NCBI GenBank assembly: GCA_959347315.1
Contig: OY365813.1
Span: 13,944,016 to 14,008,015 of the forward strand
Source of the DNA: Bimastos eiseni
Taxonomy: Eukaryota; Annelida; Clitellata; Crassiclitellata; Lumbricidae
Length of the DNA stretch: 64,000 nt
Direction of reading: 5' to 3'
The notes beneath the pieces are model-generated. The model was not told the origin of the DNA, searched no databases, and was given only the letters and a program-made list of their open reading frames with translations. Made by a program: the position numbers and the translations under genes. This document shows positions 1-13,011 of the stretch, in pieces; positions within the stretch are counted from its first letter, which is position 1; each line of letters starts with the position of its first letter.

Positions 1-230
1 AGAGGGTCAAAGGAGGCTGAGTAGCTGTTAAGGCTTACGTCGTTTAGGTTGGTTGAAAATTGGAAGGTGAATGATCAGTTGAATCAGGGTTAGAGGTGAG
101 ACTTAAGTTTCGAATAGAAAGGCTATGGAAATGGAAAGCCAGTCAGTGGTAATGCTGAAACCCCAGGGTGATGGGATCAATTTACTCATTGATATGGCGT
201 AATTAACAAAACATCTGCTTAGTTGAACAA
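1..230. repeat. Dispersed repeat fragment
   Basis: The first stretch ('gagtagctgttaag', preceded by 'agagggtca') matches 8170-8200, and a related piece lies at 13150-13330. No gene seen. The remainder to 560 is AT-rich, with a TA microsatellite at 310-338. Confidence 0.5.
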
Positions 231-559
231 GTTTTGAAATCATTTTGTTCCTTTACCCAGCATAAATTTTAGCAAAATCTTACTTCATGAGACCTATATA
301 TATGCTATAAAACATATATATATATATATATATATATGTTCTATAGCAATTGCAAATGTATTAAGATGAAATCATGTACTCCACGTTGCCATGGAGTTAT
401 GATCGCATTGACGTGCATTTGTTTCATCATAATTATGAGGCTCAAGAGCATCATCAGCGTCTTCATCATCAGTTACAGATGCCAGCAGCCGCTTGGCAGC
501 GATGGGCCATTTGTTAAGTCCTTCGCGCCCCTTAGTGTTAAAGTGTTAGTTCAAGTGAT

Positions 560-1878
560 GTCATGTCCTGGTCTTTTTCTTATGCGTATCAAGAGACACA
601 TTACTTCCTCTCCCAACTTCAGTCCCTACCAGTCAGCATATCGTGAAGGCTACTCCACGGAAACTGCTCTTGTCTCTACACTGGATTATATCTTCTCATT
701 TATTGACGATGGTAAAGCCTGCCTCTCTGTGTGTCTTGACCTTAGTGTGCGCAGCCATTGACACTGTAGACCACCAGTTACTCCTTTCAAGACTTGCAAA
801 AAGCTTTGGTGTCTCTGGGACTGCCTTACACTGGTTAACTTCATACCTGGTCTGTCCTCAGCCCTTTATTATTTACAGTCTTTACTTCCCCAATTAGTCG
901 CATAGCTAAACACTTTGGAATTCAATTGCAACAGTATGCAGATGATACTCAGCTCCATATTGCTCTGTCACACACTGATCAGTCTGATAAACTAAAACTG
1001 GAAGAATGCCTCTCATCTATATATGCAAGGTTCTGTTTCAATGGTTTGGCCATAAACTCAGACAAGTCTGAAGCAATTCTATTTGGCTCATGTCAACCTC
1101 TGCGTTCTTTCCCTATGCTCTCTAGCACTGAACTGGCGGCCACTGCTGTGCCGCTTTCAGACTCTGTCAAAACACTTGGGGTTACACTCGACAGCAAGCT
1201 CACATTTCGACCTCACATAACAAGCCTTTGTAAATCTTGTTTCTACCACATCAGGGCAATACGTCACATAGGGTCGACTCTAACTAAAAATATTTCTGAA
1301 ACTATAGCCTGCTCACTTGTCTCCTATCGCCTATATTATGCTAATTCACTTTTTGTCCGTCTCTCAGACCTTGAACTCAAAAGGCTTCAACGTATCCAAA
1401 ATACGTTAGCTTGAGTAGTGCTACGTGTCCCACTACGAACATGCTCCTCTGCCATACTCCACCAGCTACATTAGCTCCCTGTTGAATTCAGAATCAAATT
1501 TAAGTTAGCTTGTTTGACCTACAAAGTCCTCTTCACCAGTACACCTACCTATTCATGCTCTACTAACTCCTTACATTCCTCCTCGTTGCGTACGATCATC
1601 AAGTACAGGTCTTTTAGTGGAACCACAATGCAGAACAGTTATGGGCTCTCGTGCATTTCATGTCTCTGCTCCTAGGGAATGGAATCGACTGCCACTCTCT
1701 CTTCGTAGCTCAAATTCACTTCCTTCCTTCAAAAAGTGACTCAACTATTTCTCTTTGGCCTTCAAGGATTTGGAAATCTAATTGCATCTTCTCCTGGTGA
1801 TTGACTATCCACGCCTCAGATTCACATTTAGGTGTGACCTTATGCGCGTTACACATTTAATAAATAAATAAATAAATA
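560..1878 (+). mobile_element. Decayed CR1/L2-like non-LTR retrotransposon, 5'-truncated
   Basis: Reverse transcriptase pieces in several frames: SPYQSAYREGYSTETALV, then CLDLS and DTVDHQLLLSRLAKSFG, then QYADDTQLH with the catalytic YADD at 935-946, the thumb region, and the C-terminal LHQLHWLPVEFRIKFKL-type segment (about 1450-1520). The part between LTSYL and YADD is shortened, removing the usual GxPQGS motif. It ends in a (TAAA)n tail at 1858-1878, which supports target-primed reverse transcription. Confidence 0.88.
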
Positions 1879-2268
1879 TGTCTTGTCCAATGTCCATCCA
1901 GGACAGTCTTGGTCTGCCTTTGTTTCTTTTACTCTCGCTTGTAGTGCATTCAATGTGTCTTCTTTATTCTATAATAAATCAGAGAGACTATTCTATCATA
2001 GATCATTACCGTGTTCCTACATTCATATAGCGCATTTTCTACTCTGTGATAATTCTATGACTGTCTGTGTCTGGTTTATCTTGCAGCAGCACTGGGGTAC
2101 ATTGATTTGCAGTTGCAGCATTGCAGATTACAGTTACATTACAGATTGTCAACCTGCTGTTTACCTCTGGCAAATCTTAAGGTGACCTGATAGGGGTCAT
2201 GACCTACTGTTTTAGATTGTGGCTTCATACTGTGGAATAGTGTGGATATTTGTATGTATTTATCTGGC

Positions 2269-2640
2269 TATTTATATAGCGCCTTATAAGAACCTCTCGA
2301 AGGCACTAAACGTAGCTACCCAAAAGATCTAAACAAATGCGATTGAGTAATTTTGAAAAGTTGGCTACTGGTTCACTGTTATAAGCACTGTAATGTTGCG
2401 AGGTTGTAACGGAAGAGCCTTCCAGTATGATGGTCCAAAGCATGAGGAGGCACGGTTTGTCAGCGCAGTCCCCACTAGCCGCAGCACGCAAAGATCGATG
2501 ACCAGGCAGGCCGGAAGACAGAGCTCTCTGATGTAAATACTGGATGCACAGCACAGTGTTGTCACTTTTAGCATAGAAGTTCGATGATTGACTTCCTTAC
2601 AATACAATACACCTATATGTATTTGATATCGCCATCCTTC
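2269..2640 (-). mobile_element. LINE 3' end, minus strand
   Basis: Minus-strand reading shows TNRASSCFGPSYWKALPLQP, the RT C-terminal 'FGPxxWNxLP' signature, and the tail ends at the reversed 'ggcgctatataaat' near 2270-2285. Confidence 0.75.
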
Positions 2641-5192
2641 CCAATAACTTCAGAAGTGCACATTAAACCATATACCACCACAGAGCCTGAACAACCTATT
2701 GAAGGTCCGTACCCAGCGCAACCCTGATAGGGAAGGATAAGGCACCTCTTCTCAATGTTACCGGCCGAGTGCTCTAACCAGTGGGCCAGCATGTCATATA
2801 GAATGCTAGGTCATCTGATGGGGGGGGGGGGGGAGGGTGCGGGCGGTGTGATAGTGCCAATTGAAGTTCAGAGATATTAAAGCCGAATCCTACTGATGTG
2901 CTGCTGCTGTTGAGGCGGTTACATCTGCAATTTATTTGAAAGGATGCTTCAACTTGGTGCCACGTTGTACAGATTTCCTACAGAGATGCTGGAACATAAT
3001 ATGATAATATCAACTTATTTTGTGTTGCTCATGTAGCCTGTTTGGGGCTATGGAGTAACGGATTAGACACTGGTGCGCACAGCAGAGTTTGATTCCCATT
3101 ACACCTTGAGGCTGACATCCTTCTTTCACTGGGCGTTGGTGTTGGTTAAATTAGAAATATATAACTATATATTACGGTAAGAGCGCCTTGCATAGCTTCC
3201 ATACTGTTAAATTTGATTCCTGTAATAACTTCTTATCATCTGTTCATACTGTATCTGTAATTATACTGCGGTTTGTCAGTTGGAAATGAAAGTTATGAAA
3301 TCAAGATATTATTGTTATTATTATTATTTTAACTTTTGTTCTTACACTAAATTATACTGATGCTTTAGTTGGTATTGTTAGGATAATATTAAAGGCATAA
3401 ACAGTTTGTGCTGAGTGGAGTGTCTAACGATAAGCAGCTGGGCTCAGCTGCAAATGATTTGCTACAGAGATGAATGAAATCATTGACACGTCCTTAGCAG
3501 ATACATGACTTAAAAGTTTAAAACTTTGCATGGGAAAACCAACGTCTTTAGGCGATTCGTATGACTCAGCAGTGTCCTCATTAAAGAAGGCAGTTTGTTC
3601 TGAGTTGGGGCAACTCAGAACAAACTGCCTTCTTTAATGAAGACGCTGCTGTAGAGGAATAATACTGTAGGGCACAGTGTGTATCAGAGGCTGAAGAACA
3701 AAAGATGCACTTACAAACCAACAATTATCATCCCTCCAAGCCTCTGTCTCTGTCTCTCTGTCTGTCTCTCTCTCACTCTCTGTCTCTCTGTCTCTCTCTC
3801 CCTTTTGGGGTACCCATTGCCCCAAGATGAGTGGATGGCTGGAAATACTATATAGAACAATGCTCTGCTTGTTTCTGCATATGAGATGGTATAGAGGAGA
3901 GGAGAGAAACTCTAAGAGTAGGTATCGTAGCCCATATAGATCGGTTACTAACCCTGCTTGAGGCATTCTACGATAGGTTTGGCAGCATATGCTAACCAGA
4001 GTGCTAAGTGCATTTCTGTACTTAGCACGCTATTCATTGCACCATGCAGACAATTCTAGAACTGGCTTCCTTAATGTAAACCATGCTGTATCGGCCTCTC
4101 CTATTCCAAGCCTGGTCTCCTTTGTAGTCTGGATAAGAGGATGGTAGAATGAGAATGATTGGTTTCAATAGAGAGAGATTTTATTCCATATTTTTTTATG
4201 ATCTCAATAATAGGCTTTACGCAAAACTGTTTATTTGACAAATTATTTCCCTATGATGACTATGTTTACATACCACTGACTGGAAAACAAGTATAACACA
4301 ACATGTCTGGTTGGTGTGCCGCTTAGACCAAGAGTTACTATTTAGAGTGGTTACTTGCATCCGGGTGGCACCTCAAGGAAGCTTTTGTGCAAGTAGTAGT
4401 TTTCATTACTTGAGGATATCTCTTGGCCATCATGGGTGTTGAATTAGACCACACCACACATTTTTACTTGTAGATTGTTTGACCACACCTTACCAGATTC
4501 CTGCTGTCTAACAACCAAATAATTTGTTGAAAATTTTAAGGATCAACTGGTGTTGTAGTGTCCAGTTTTTAGGTTCCATTTATAACAGTGAACTAGTAAC
4601 ATTTCTCCTTTGAAGTTGCTGGTTTTCTCCATTTAATTGATTGTGAAGTTGACTGATAGTGGTCAGCCGGTGATATCTCAGCGAGAGTGCACTTGAACGA
4701 AACCACTTTGGTCTGTTACCTCGTTCCACTGGTTCCATGGTCAGACGGTTTTCCATGCTATTCAAGCCAAGACAATGCGTTTTGCCGAGGAAGATGATAG
4801 AGACCTTTGGTAGAGACTTCAATGAGCAGATGGCCAAGTTCTAAGAAACTGTTTATGGAACGGGATAAAGTCTTGTTGGAAATGTGTTACATCCACTTGA
4901 ACTTATGAAGATCAAGTGGGCAATAAGTATCATTAGATAAGACACTTCCTGTAGTGCAACGTTTCCCAATTAATATTTTTTGGCCATGGAACCGGTTTGA
5001 TTTTATTTTTTTGGGTGGAATTCCCGCCCAAAAGCAAAACATATTCTATTGTATATACAAACACTTGAGAATGCAGGCAATTATTGGTTTATGCCAGGAG
5101 TAGATTAATAAGACAATGACATGTGAATTCTCTTTTCGTGCAAGTTATTCATACATATATATATATATATATATAGATATATATATATATAT

Positions 5193-5240
<48 letters not shown>

Positions 5241-8019
5241 CTGTTAAGCAAAAATCGTCCTATGAAAAATTTATTTGCACTGAAAGTTTTCCATGGAGCC
5301 CTTACCTTGTCTTCACCTTGCGAAACAATACATGATTACAATACTTTAGACTGATTACGTGCAGTAGATGCAAATTTGATATTTGCAATTAGCTTTGAAT
5401 GGTGACCTAGCATTTGTTGGGTGACCTACCATTAGGTAGGTTACCATTAGCATACCATTGGGTTATTTGGGTACTTTACCGTAGGTTGGTTAAGTGTCTA
5501 CTTTACCTATTGGTATCTCTGCACCAGTGTGTCACTTGCAACCATTAACCATACAACCATATACAGTGCTTTTCCAAAATTTCTACCCTGACTCCATCTC
5601 TTGCCCTCCCTTCTCTTGTCATTTCAGTTCTAAGCACCATCCACGGTAGCCGTCTGACTGTCTGCCTGCCAGAGCCTTTTGGATCTCGAACTGAAATTGC
5701 TTTTGACCTTTAAGAGTATCTGCCTATCAATTCTGTTTCAACAGAGCATCTGTGTATAAAGCTGGTTGGTGTAATTTTGCTTGCTTGGGAGAATGGGCTT
5801 TAGAATAGAAATCCTGAGATTTCAAATTAATATGATATTATAGCCGTTAGACATTGTAGGAAAAATGTGTTTGAATAATAATCACTTAAAGATTGAATTT
5901 AAATACTAGTCATGCAGGGACTAATATTTTTTGGGCATTTGTATGATGGGTGTCTAAGCCCCTGGCAAATAAACATCCCCCAAATGAGATTAGGATTGAA
6001 TGATTTTGCATGCATAACAGGTGCTTTAGATGATATAATTAGCTTATATTGTGACATCCATAAGTTGATTTCTTGCTTTGCTATTGTATTAATCTGAAGT
6101 TGCATTAGATATTTAACGGATTAGCGTTTGTACAGTCAGAATTTACGATCTCTTTCGTGGCATTTTGTGGGGCAGTTTTTTCCTTGATCCATGGGTGATG
6201 ATTAAGCAAGCACTCCTATCTTCCAGTACTTCCATGTCTCTGCCATTTCGTAGGATCTGGATATTTGGTTACTAATCCAGGCCAAACAACTAAGAGGCAA
6301 CTATATTCATCTTCTGTCTGGCCGCCCATGAAGCTGCTGCTGCTGCTGCTGGAGATGCTTCTTAGCCTGCAGACGAAGAGGACTCATCGGAATTTGTTTA
6401 TCTCTGCCTCCCAAGCTCCGTGCGCAGAGCGCATTTTTGATGTAAACAAGAAGCGTCAAAGTGCACCATGGCATGGACTGACTATCCTTATGGGAGGTGA
6501 AGGGGGCAGTGGGGGGGCTGTGGGTTTTTTCAGCATGGATTCAGAAAAAGGAAGTATTGCATGCACACAGATATATGCTAGCCACTAGGGCCTACAGTTG
6601 AAGAGGGAAGTCACTGGCCATTGGTTTTTCCCTTTGTTTCATGTGCCTGTCATCATTTTTGTCTTCATCATCCCCAGCAGCAGCAGCATTGGTTGGACAC
6701 TTGTACATCGCCACTACTGCTCTTGGCATCAAGCAGGATTTATTAAGTATATATTTCTGTATGTGTGCGTGTTTGTGTTTTAACGTGTTGTATGTGTGTT
6801 GTGTACTGTGTCTTTATGCCTGTATGTGTGTGTATCTAGGCACTTTTACAGAGGTGTCAACGAGCCGCCCTCAGGCCATTTCTGCTGGGCCATTTCTGCC
6901 CAGCTGTGTCTAAAGACAACAGAATTGAGAATAAAAGGTCTAATTTCTTATTTTTAAGGCTTTATGAGTTTTACCTGATGTTTCATGTTTGTAATTGATC
7001 ATGCTTATCAGATTCACGTTTTCTTAACCTAATTCAACTGCTTGTATGGCCCCTTCTGAGATCCCTACCCCATTTTCTTTATGCACCTTTTGCATTCTTG
7101 CCCGACACTTGCTGGAAAATATTGCTACTGGTTCACCGTTAAAAAATGTTTGACATCTCTGTATTAAGGACTAATGAAAATCTGATTTAAAGATTCTTAT
7201 CTGCCTTAATAATGTATAATAATTCCTGTTTTTTTATGTGAACTTATAATTTTGAGCTGTAATGTCAGCAAGACTTTTTATCACTGTCTGCATTCAATTA
7301 CATATTCTCTAAAGGCACCTATTATGCTATAAAAATATTGGCATTAGAATTTACTAGTTGACATATTCTTATCTATTCTACCTCCCTCGTTCCATGTGAG
7401 ATCTGACCTAGGGTTTATGGTACAGCCCATGTCTTACGGATGGATAGTGGTTCAGTTAGCTACATTGGTTGGAGTACCTAACCAGTAGATGCATGCGTCC
7501 CTACTCGTCTGCGTAAGAGAGCGTATGGATCGCGGTTCGCCTCCGGATGCTGGCTTATTTCAGATATTTAAATCTTAGGCTAGTACGGACTGTAAGCCGA
7601 GGCATTAAATGGCCGCGCTTGGCAAATGTCGTCTGCTCTAGAACAAATGGTCCATCGCCAGACGTTAATTCAAATTTCTTTAGCTGGATAACTGCTGTCC
7701 ATGTTGTTTCCCATACAAAAAGCAGACAGCTTCTCCCTAGCTTATTATTATGCCTTCATTGCCGCATAAAGTTGGTGCATAGTTATCTATACATTGGCTC
7801 TGGTTTTTGATGCTATACCTATTTCCAAACATATATAATTTATATATACTTAACCCAAAATAATAAATCTTACATAATGCAACTCACAGTCAACATGGAT
7901 GATGAATGGATGAATGAATACAGACATGAGGAGAATCACTATTTATATATATATAACCAACAAATATTGTAATTGTTTGACCGGTTATTGACCTCTTAAT
8001 GTATTTCACTCCTAGCAGA
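2641..8019. other. Gene-poor stretch with repeats
   Basis: No coding region can be supported. It holds a G run (2821-2833), tRNA-like SINE traces (2750-2800 minus; 3030-3110 plus), a perfect-loop inverted repeat (3567-3651), a TA/GATA microsatellite (5153-5240), a CT/TCTG run (3735-3800) and simple TG-rich sequence (6755-6840). An ORF at 6265-6588 with a CTG run is unassigned. Confidence 0.6.
3567..3651. repeat. Near-perfect inverted repeat, 41-bp arms
   Basis: Arms 3567-3607 and 3611-3651 are complementary except for two positions (G:U compatible as RNA), with a 3-nt loop. Confidence 0.9.
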
Positions 8020-8340
8020 GCAGTGCTGGGCTCTCGTAATCGTATTTGTAAGTGGCACTTCTAAAGTGCCACTCAAAAGCCAAGCGCAGGGCACCAGCTT
8101 ATTCACGAACGCTGCGTCAAGTCAAATGGGTTGTAAAATGGGTAGTCTGAGGAAGGGCAGAGTCCGGTTTCCAGAGGGTCAGAGGAAGCAGAGTAGCTGT
8201 TAAGGGGGTGTCGCTTTTGTGATTTATTTAAGGGTGGATGAGTTTGGCTCTTGTCTGTTGTCAGTGATAGATCGAAAGCTCTGTTGTTTGCTATCCAGTT
8301 TTATGTGGTCTAGGGCAGAGTTAGGGTTAGTAAGTTCTTT
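8020..8340 (+). repeat. Dispersed repeat, fullest copy
   Basis: Contains 'caccagcttattcac' and 'gctgcgtc', shared with 13180-13205, and 'gagtagctgttaag', shared with position 21 onward. It shows no coding potential. It begins close to 'gtggcacttctaaagtgcc'. Confidence 0.55.
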
Positions 8341-8450
8341 AATCTCGTTCAGATACAAATTTTAGATTCGTTTTTTTCTCTGACCTGTTTGGGTTCTGCA
8401 ACATTAGACTGAAAGTGTTCTGATATAATGTTACCATAGGAGGCATTTGA

Positions 8451-8765
8451 TTGTTATCCAGGAAGTTGCAGGAACTTTGCTCCTCCGCTGCTGGCACCCA
8501 CAGGGTATTGCGCTCTGCTGCCCAGGGCCTTCTCGTGGTCCCATTCGAATGTACTGCCTTAAGGCAGCATCTGCCTTCTCAGTTCTGGACCCTTCCACCT
8601 AGAATGGCTCCCTCTGGGCATCCGGGTATCACCTGGGAAGTCCTCATCATCTTTTTACTCTTCTCTTTTGCTGTGATTTCATTAGCATTGTCTCGGAGTA
8701 GTTTCCTTGAAGAGGCACTATATAATCAATGGACTTGCTCAAGGGCATTGATTGATATTGATTGA
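8451..8765 (+). mobile_element. LINE 3' end
   Basis: Open frame with HLPSQFWTLPPRMAPS, a decayed version of the RT C-terminal 'GPxxWNxLP' segment, followed by 'gaggcactatataatc' and a short (TTGA) tail. Confidence 0.6.
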
Positions 8766-9307
8766 TATTATATAGCAGAGCTCCATAAATACCGAGTTAT
8801 ATTTACTTAACATAACTGTAATGCTTCAATGCTTCACATAGGCTGAGGCAATGGCTTACCATTTTATGTATTGCTTAATTTTCAGAACAGTGTTTGTTAA
8901 CACAAATGATTTTAAATCATATTGTCTAGTTGTACTTGGCCCAGAGACTCTGAACATCATGCCATCTGTCAGCTGTTGACGGGAATCCGTTGGTTGGTTC
9001 CACACTTGTGCATGGGCCCACCACTGGTGAATCTGTTCAGCTTACTGTGTAGAGTTTTGCTAACTGATATGTATTTTAGATGCTCATATGACATTTAACA
9101 TCATTTCGACCTGCATAGAGAGCGCCTCTGAGTAGATATCGTGTAGGGCGCTGTATAAATGCTCGATTACATTATATTACAATATACAACTGCTTTTCAT
9201 ATATAGTTCTCCATCAAAGTTCAGAAGCATAGTGAAGACCATTTGACAGAACATCAATGGCATGGAGCAATTGTACATGAAGGACTTGCTCAAGGGCATT
9301 ACACATG

Positions 9308-9440
9308 TATATATATATATATATATATACACACACATATATATATACACACACATATATATACACACACACATATATAAATATATACACACACATATAT
9401 ATACATACATACGCACATATATACACACACATTTGGACTG

Positions 9441-9515
<75 letters not shown>

Positions 9516-9652
9516 GTGGATAGAAAAGCAGAGAATACAGAACAGAGACATTCGAGTCTCCACTTGGACTGTTACATATATATATACATATATATATTTT
9601 CTATCCACTCTGTATCCTCTCTGTTCCTCTATTATGATTTCCTTATTTAAGT

Positions 9653-9688
<36 letters not shown>

Positions 9689-9800
9689 GTGATATAGTTA
9701 TATATATACGCATATATATATAACAGTCCGAATGTGTGTGTATATATGTGCATATGTATGTATATATATATGTGTATATATATATATATGTATATATATA

Positions 9801-9854
<54 letters not shown>

Positions 9855-9965
9855 GTGGATAGAAAAGCAGAGAATACAGAACAGAGACATTCGAGTCTCC
9901 ACAGTCTCTGTTCTGTATTCTCTGCTTTTCTATCCTCTCTGTTCCTCTATTATGATTTCCTTATT
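9308..9965. repeat. TA/CA microsatellites with interleaved inverted copies of a 90-bp unit
   Basis: Long TA and ACAC runs (9308-9510, 9570-9595, 9650-9720, 9770-9850) separate copies of 'gagtggatagaaaagcag' and its reverse complement. The last copy (9851-9938) is a foldback around 'cattcgagtctccaca'. Tyr/Ile-rich ORFs here come from the TA repeat. Confidence 0.85.
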
Positions 9966-10214
9966 TAAGTTACATGTATTAGCCTCGGTTTCATTGTTAT
10001 GTATTTGATCATTGCTGTTGCTTTTGGTGATGCACATTGTTGTTACTGATGACTTCGCTTGCCTCCTTTGATTGTTGAGGCATGTTGTGACTGTTGTGGG
10101 CAGGTGTGATGTTATTTCGGGAACCCAACGCATGGGAGTATTTGAAGGATGTCTTTGAACTGTTTCCATGTTCTGTGAGGAAGGGAGGAGAGTGATATTC
10201 ATCTATATATATAT

Positions 10215-10530
10215 AGATATATAGATGAATACAGAGACGAGGAGAGGGAGGAGGAGAAAGGAGAGAGAGAGATCGTTAGTGAACCGGAAAGAGGAAGGGA
10301 AAGATAGTATTGGAATCATACAGGGTAAGAGAAAGTGAGGAGAAGGGAGAGAGGAGATAGAGGAGGGAGATGAGGAAACAGAAAGTGGAGAAGGAGGAGG
10401 ATAGTTAAAAGAGTAAGCAGAATTGAGGAGGAGGAGTGTGGCAAAGAAGCGAGAAGGTGGAAAAGTAGGAGGAGGAAGAGTATAAGGAGGAGGAAGAGTA
10501 GGAGGAGGAAGAATAGGAGGGGTTGGAGTA
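10215..10530 (+). repeat. Purine-rich GAG/GGA tract
   Basis: About 300 bp of mostly G and A on the + strand (gaggagg, gagagag units). No gene. Confidence 0.85.
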
Positions 10531-10679
10531 ATCTGGGATGATCTACGGATACCAGCTGCAGATTGATTCTCTAAGCACACAGAATAAACAGTCGATCTGA
10601 CCTACGCTCAGGCTATGAGAGTATTTCAATCGTCTGCCTGCCTTTCCATTTCTAGGATGAACCCAAGACCCCCGAAACT

Positions 10680-10860
10680 CTGTATGTCTCTCTATCTCAG
10701 TTTATGCCTGTCTGTCTGTCTTTCTTTATGTCTGTCTTTTTGTCTGTCTTTCTGTCTGTGTGTCTGCCTGCCTTTGTCTTTCAGTCTGTCTTTCTGTCTG
10801 TCTTTTTGCCTGTCTCTCTGTCTGTCTGTCTGTGTGCCTGTCTGCCTACTGGCTGTGTCT
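10680..10860 (+). repeat. (TGTC)n microsatellite
   Basis: Degenerate tgtctgtcttt units over about 180 bp, giving spurious Cys/Leu/Ser-rich ORFs. Confidence 0.9.
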
Positions 10861-12914
10861 CCACTCATCAGCAAATGCAGTCTCCTTATCAGAATTTAAG
10901 CTTGGCTGTGTGTGTGGCAACAAGATAATGATATGAACTTGAAACAGTATGATAAAGAGAGGAAGAGAAATGACATGATAAAGGTTGCAATTTGTAGTTT
11001 GGATAAGAGAATGGCGGATCAGTTCATCTCGTACTTGATTCAGCTTGTACTTGGCTCAGCTGAGAATATTTAGTTAAGCTTAAATCTGGCTCAGTTTGAG
11101 CTGAATGAAGGCTGAGCTGAAGTGAGCAGTTGAGTTTTCCACTTTTCCCATGCACTCGGTTTACATATTTTTTTAAAGCATGGTGTTAAGCTTTGGTTAG
11201 CATGCTGGACTCTCAGTGGAGAGGTGATGAGTTTATATCCCTGTCAGGGCTGAGATTTATTTTGAGATTTTTGCTCCCTCTATAGTCAACTTCGAATAGT
11301 GAGCACATTGATCTGTCAGTTAAAGATCAGACGGCGGTGAGGCCTGCTTTCACACGCAGAGGCGGGGGGAACAATCTCCCTTTAAGTGACGCAGGCAATC
11401 TCCCCGGTTCCAAGTGTCAGTAAGGCAAGACATTCCCCTAAGACCCCAAAAATATCCCCCTACCTGAAATTGGAGGCATTTGCCTCCGGAACCCCCTATC
11501 TGGACGCCTCTGTGCAGTGGATAGGCCGGAAGACTGAAGTCGCCATTACTCCACATCCAAGACTCCATCCAGCGTTTAGCTTAAGATACTTCTTGCTCAT
11601 CCTCTGTTCCTCTGGAGCATACGGAAATAACTACTAAAGAGGGATTTTCAAGGAACGTGGAAGTGGATTGATACGGATGATTTGACTGCTGATGGTTTCC
11701 TCTGAGGACTTTGCTCAAATTGGTACAGATTGTACAGTCGTCAGGGCTAAGGAAATTACTTGCATCAGATGAGTTTTAAGATCAGGTTTCTAAGGGTTCT
11801 CTCAAACCGGCAATCTTTCCAAGCCTGTTCTGTAAATAAGACTTCTGATTGGTGACTCATCAAATTGTCGATTTGGGATGCTGCTGAAAAAGAATGTACT
11901 TTGCACTTTATAATGAGTCGTTTGTGGAGGAGTAAAGCTATCAATGGGGTGTAAAGAGGAAGAGTCTGGCAGTGATGTATACACTGGTTCATCTGAATTT
12001 AGAGTCTAATCTCCTCCCCTCCTCCTCCTCCTCCTCCTCCTCCTCCTCCTCCTCCTCCTCCTCCTCCTCCTCCTCCTCCTCCTTCTTCTCGTCCTATCTC
12101 CTACGCCTTTTACTTCTCTCAGTAGTAAAGAAATGTGTGTGTATTTAGACACACGGCACTATAGTTTAAGTCGTTTAATCTGCATGTGCATAGGCATTTC
12201 TTTAAGATCTTTAGTTACCACATTAAAATTTTTATGTCTGTACTTTGCTCTGGTCTCTGGTTATTGTTAGACACTTGTCTCTAATGCTTATTCTTCTTAT
12301 GATGAAGCCACACATCGCATTCAGGTCTTTTGGTCTATGTATTGAGGTCACTTAGAGTAGATGTAATATATAATGTGTCATTTTTACAGCGCCCACGTAA
12401 GCCACCTCAGGGAGACTAGCCTATGCACTGTCCCTATATAAAAATCACGTCCTCGATGGTGAATCACGTCCACGGTGGTGGTGCTGCTGCTGCTGATGAT
12501 GATGATGACGATGATGATGACGATTTATATGGCATCATTACATGGCCACATTGCTGCAAGGGTACCTGACAATTTAGCCAGTGATTAGTTTTATATGCTT
12601 GTTGAATTTTAACAAGATATGTAATAATACCCCAATAGACAGTCACAAGGTCACGATGACTTTGGTTATCATAATGTGGATCAAACACTAGGCCTATCTG
12701 CATTGAATTTGTTTGTGTTTGTGTTTGGTTACAGGAGATTCTGTTAATCTATCAGTAACACTATCGTAAAGAGACGTTGTGCATGCAATTAAAGACTTCT
12801 TCCTCGTCCTCCTTCCTGGCGGAATTCGTAATACTTCGGCTTGAGAAGAATTGAAATTTATGTGAAGTTTTTTCTCGAAACTTTCCTCTTCTTGTGAAAC
12901 TGCTAACGTGAAAC
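10861..12914. other. Upstream region of L1CAM, no gene seen
   Basis: Contains a tRNA-like trace (11190-11260), a (CTC)n run (12009-12085), a GAT/GCT run (12480-12520) and otherwise unremarkable sequence. Any promoter or upstream non-coding exon of the adhesion gene should lie here, but nothing specific can be supported. Confidence 0.5.
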
Positions 12915-12944
12915 CCGCAGATCCTTCAACCAGCGAACTCTGCC
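12915..12944 (+). promoter_or_regulatory. L1CAM: 5' leader of L1CAM with possible splice acceptor
   Basis: A pyrimidine-rich stretch, CTAAC branch-like motif and CCGCAG precede the start codon by about 25 nt. This could be the 3' end of a 5' UTR intron, which would place the promoter further upstream. No TATA box or initiator could be supported. Confidence 0.35.
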
Positions 12945-13011
12945 ATGTGGCGCCACCTGGCGACTGCTGTCTTGTTTGTCGCTCTAGGCTGCAGTTTAGC
13001 CAGCGATAGAG
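12945..13011 (+). CDS. L1CAM: L1CAM exon 1: start codon and signal peptide
   Basis: ATG followed by a short basic n-region (WRH), a hydrophobic core (AVLFVALGC) and a small-residue cleavage region (SLAS), which fits a secretory signal peptide. The donor is G|GTAAGA, phase 1, and joins in frame to exon 2. This is the only ATG that gives a signal peptide before Ig1. A possible acceptor CCGCAG at 12915-12920, with a branch-like CTAAC 15-20 nt before it, hints at an upstream non-coding exon. Confidence 0.88.

Noticed and set aside
6265..6588. 107-residue ORF with Leu run
   Set aside because: The Leu run comes from a CTG repeat, no family is recognised, and no splice or neighbour support is visible.
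9177..10008. Tyr/Ile-rich ORFs on both strands
   Set aside because: Products of TA and CA microsatellites.
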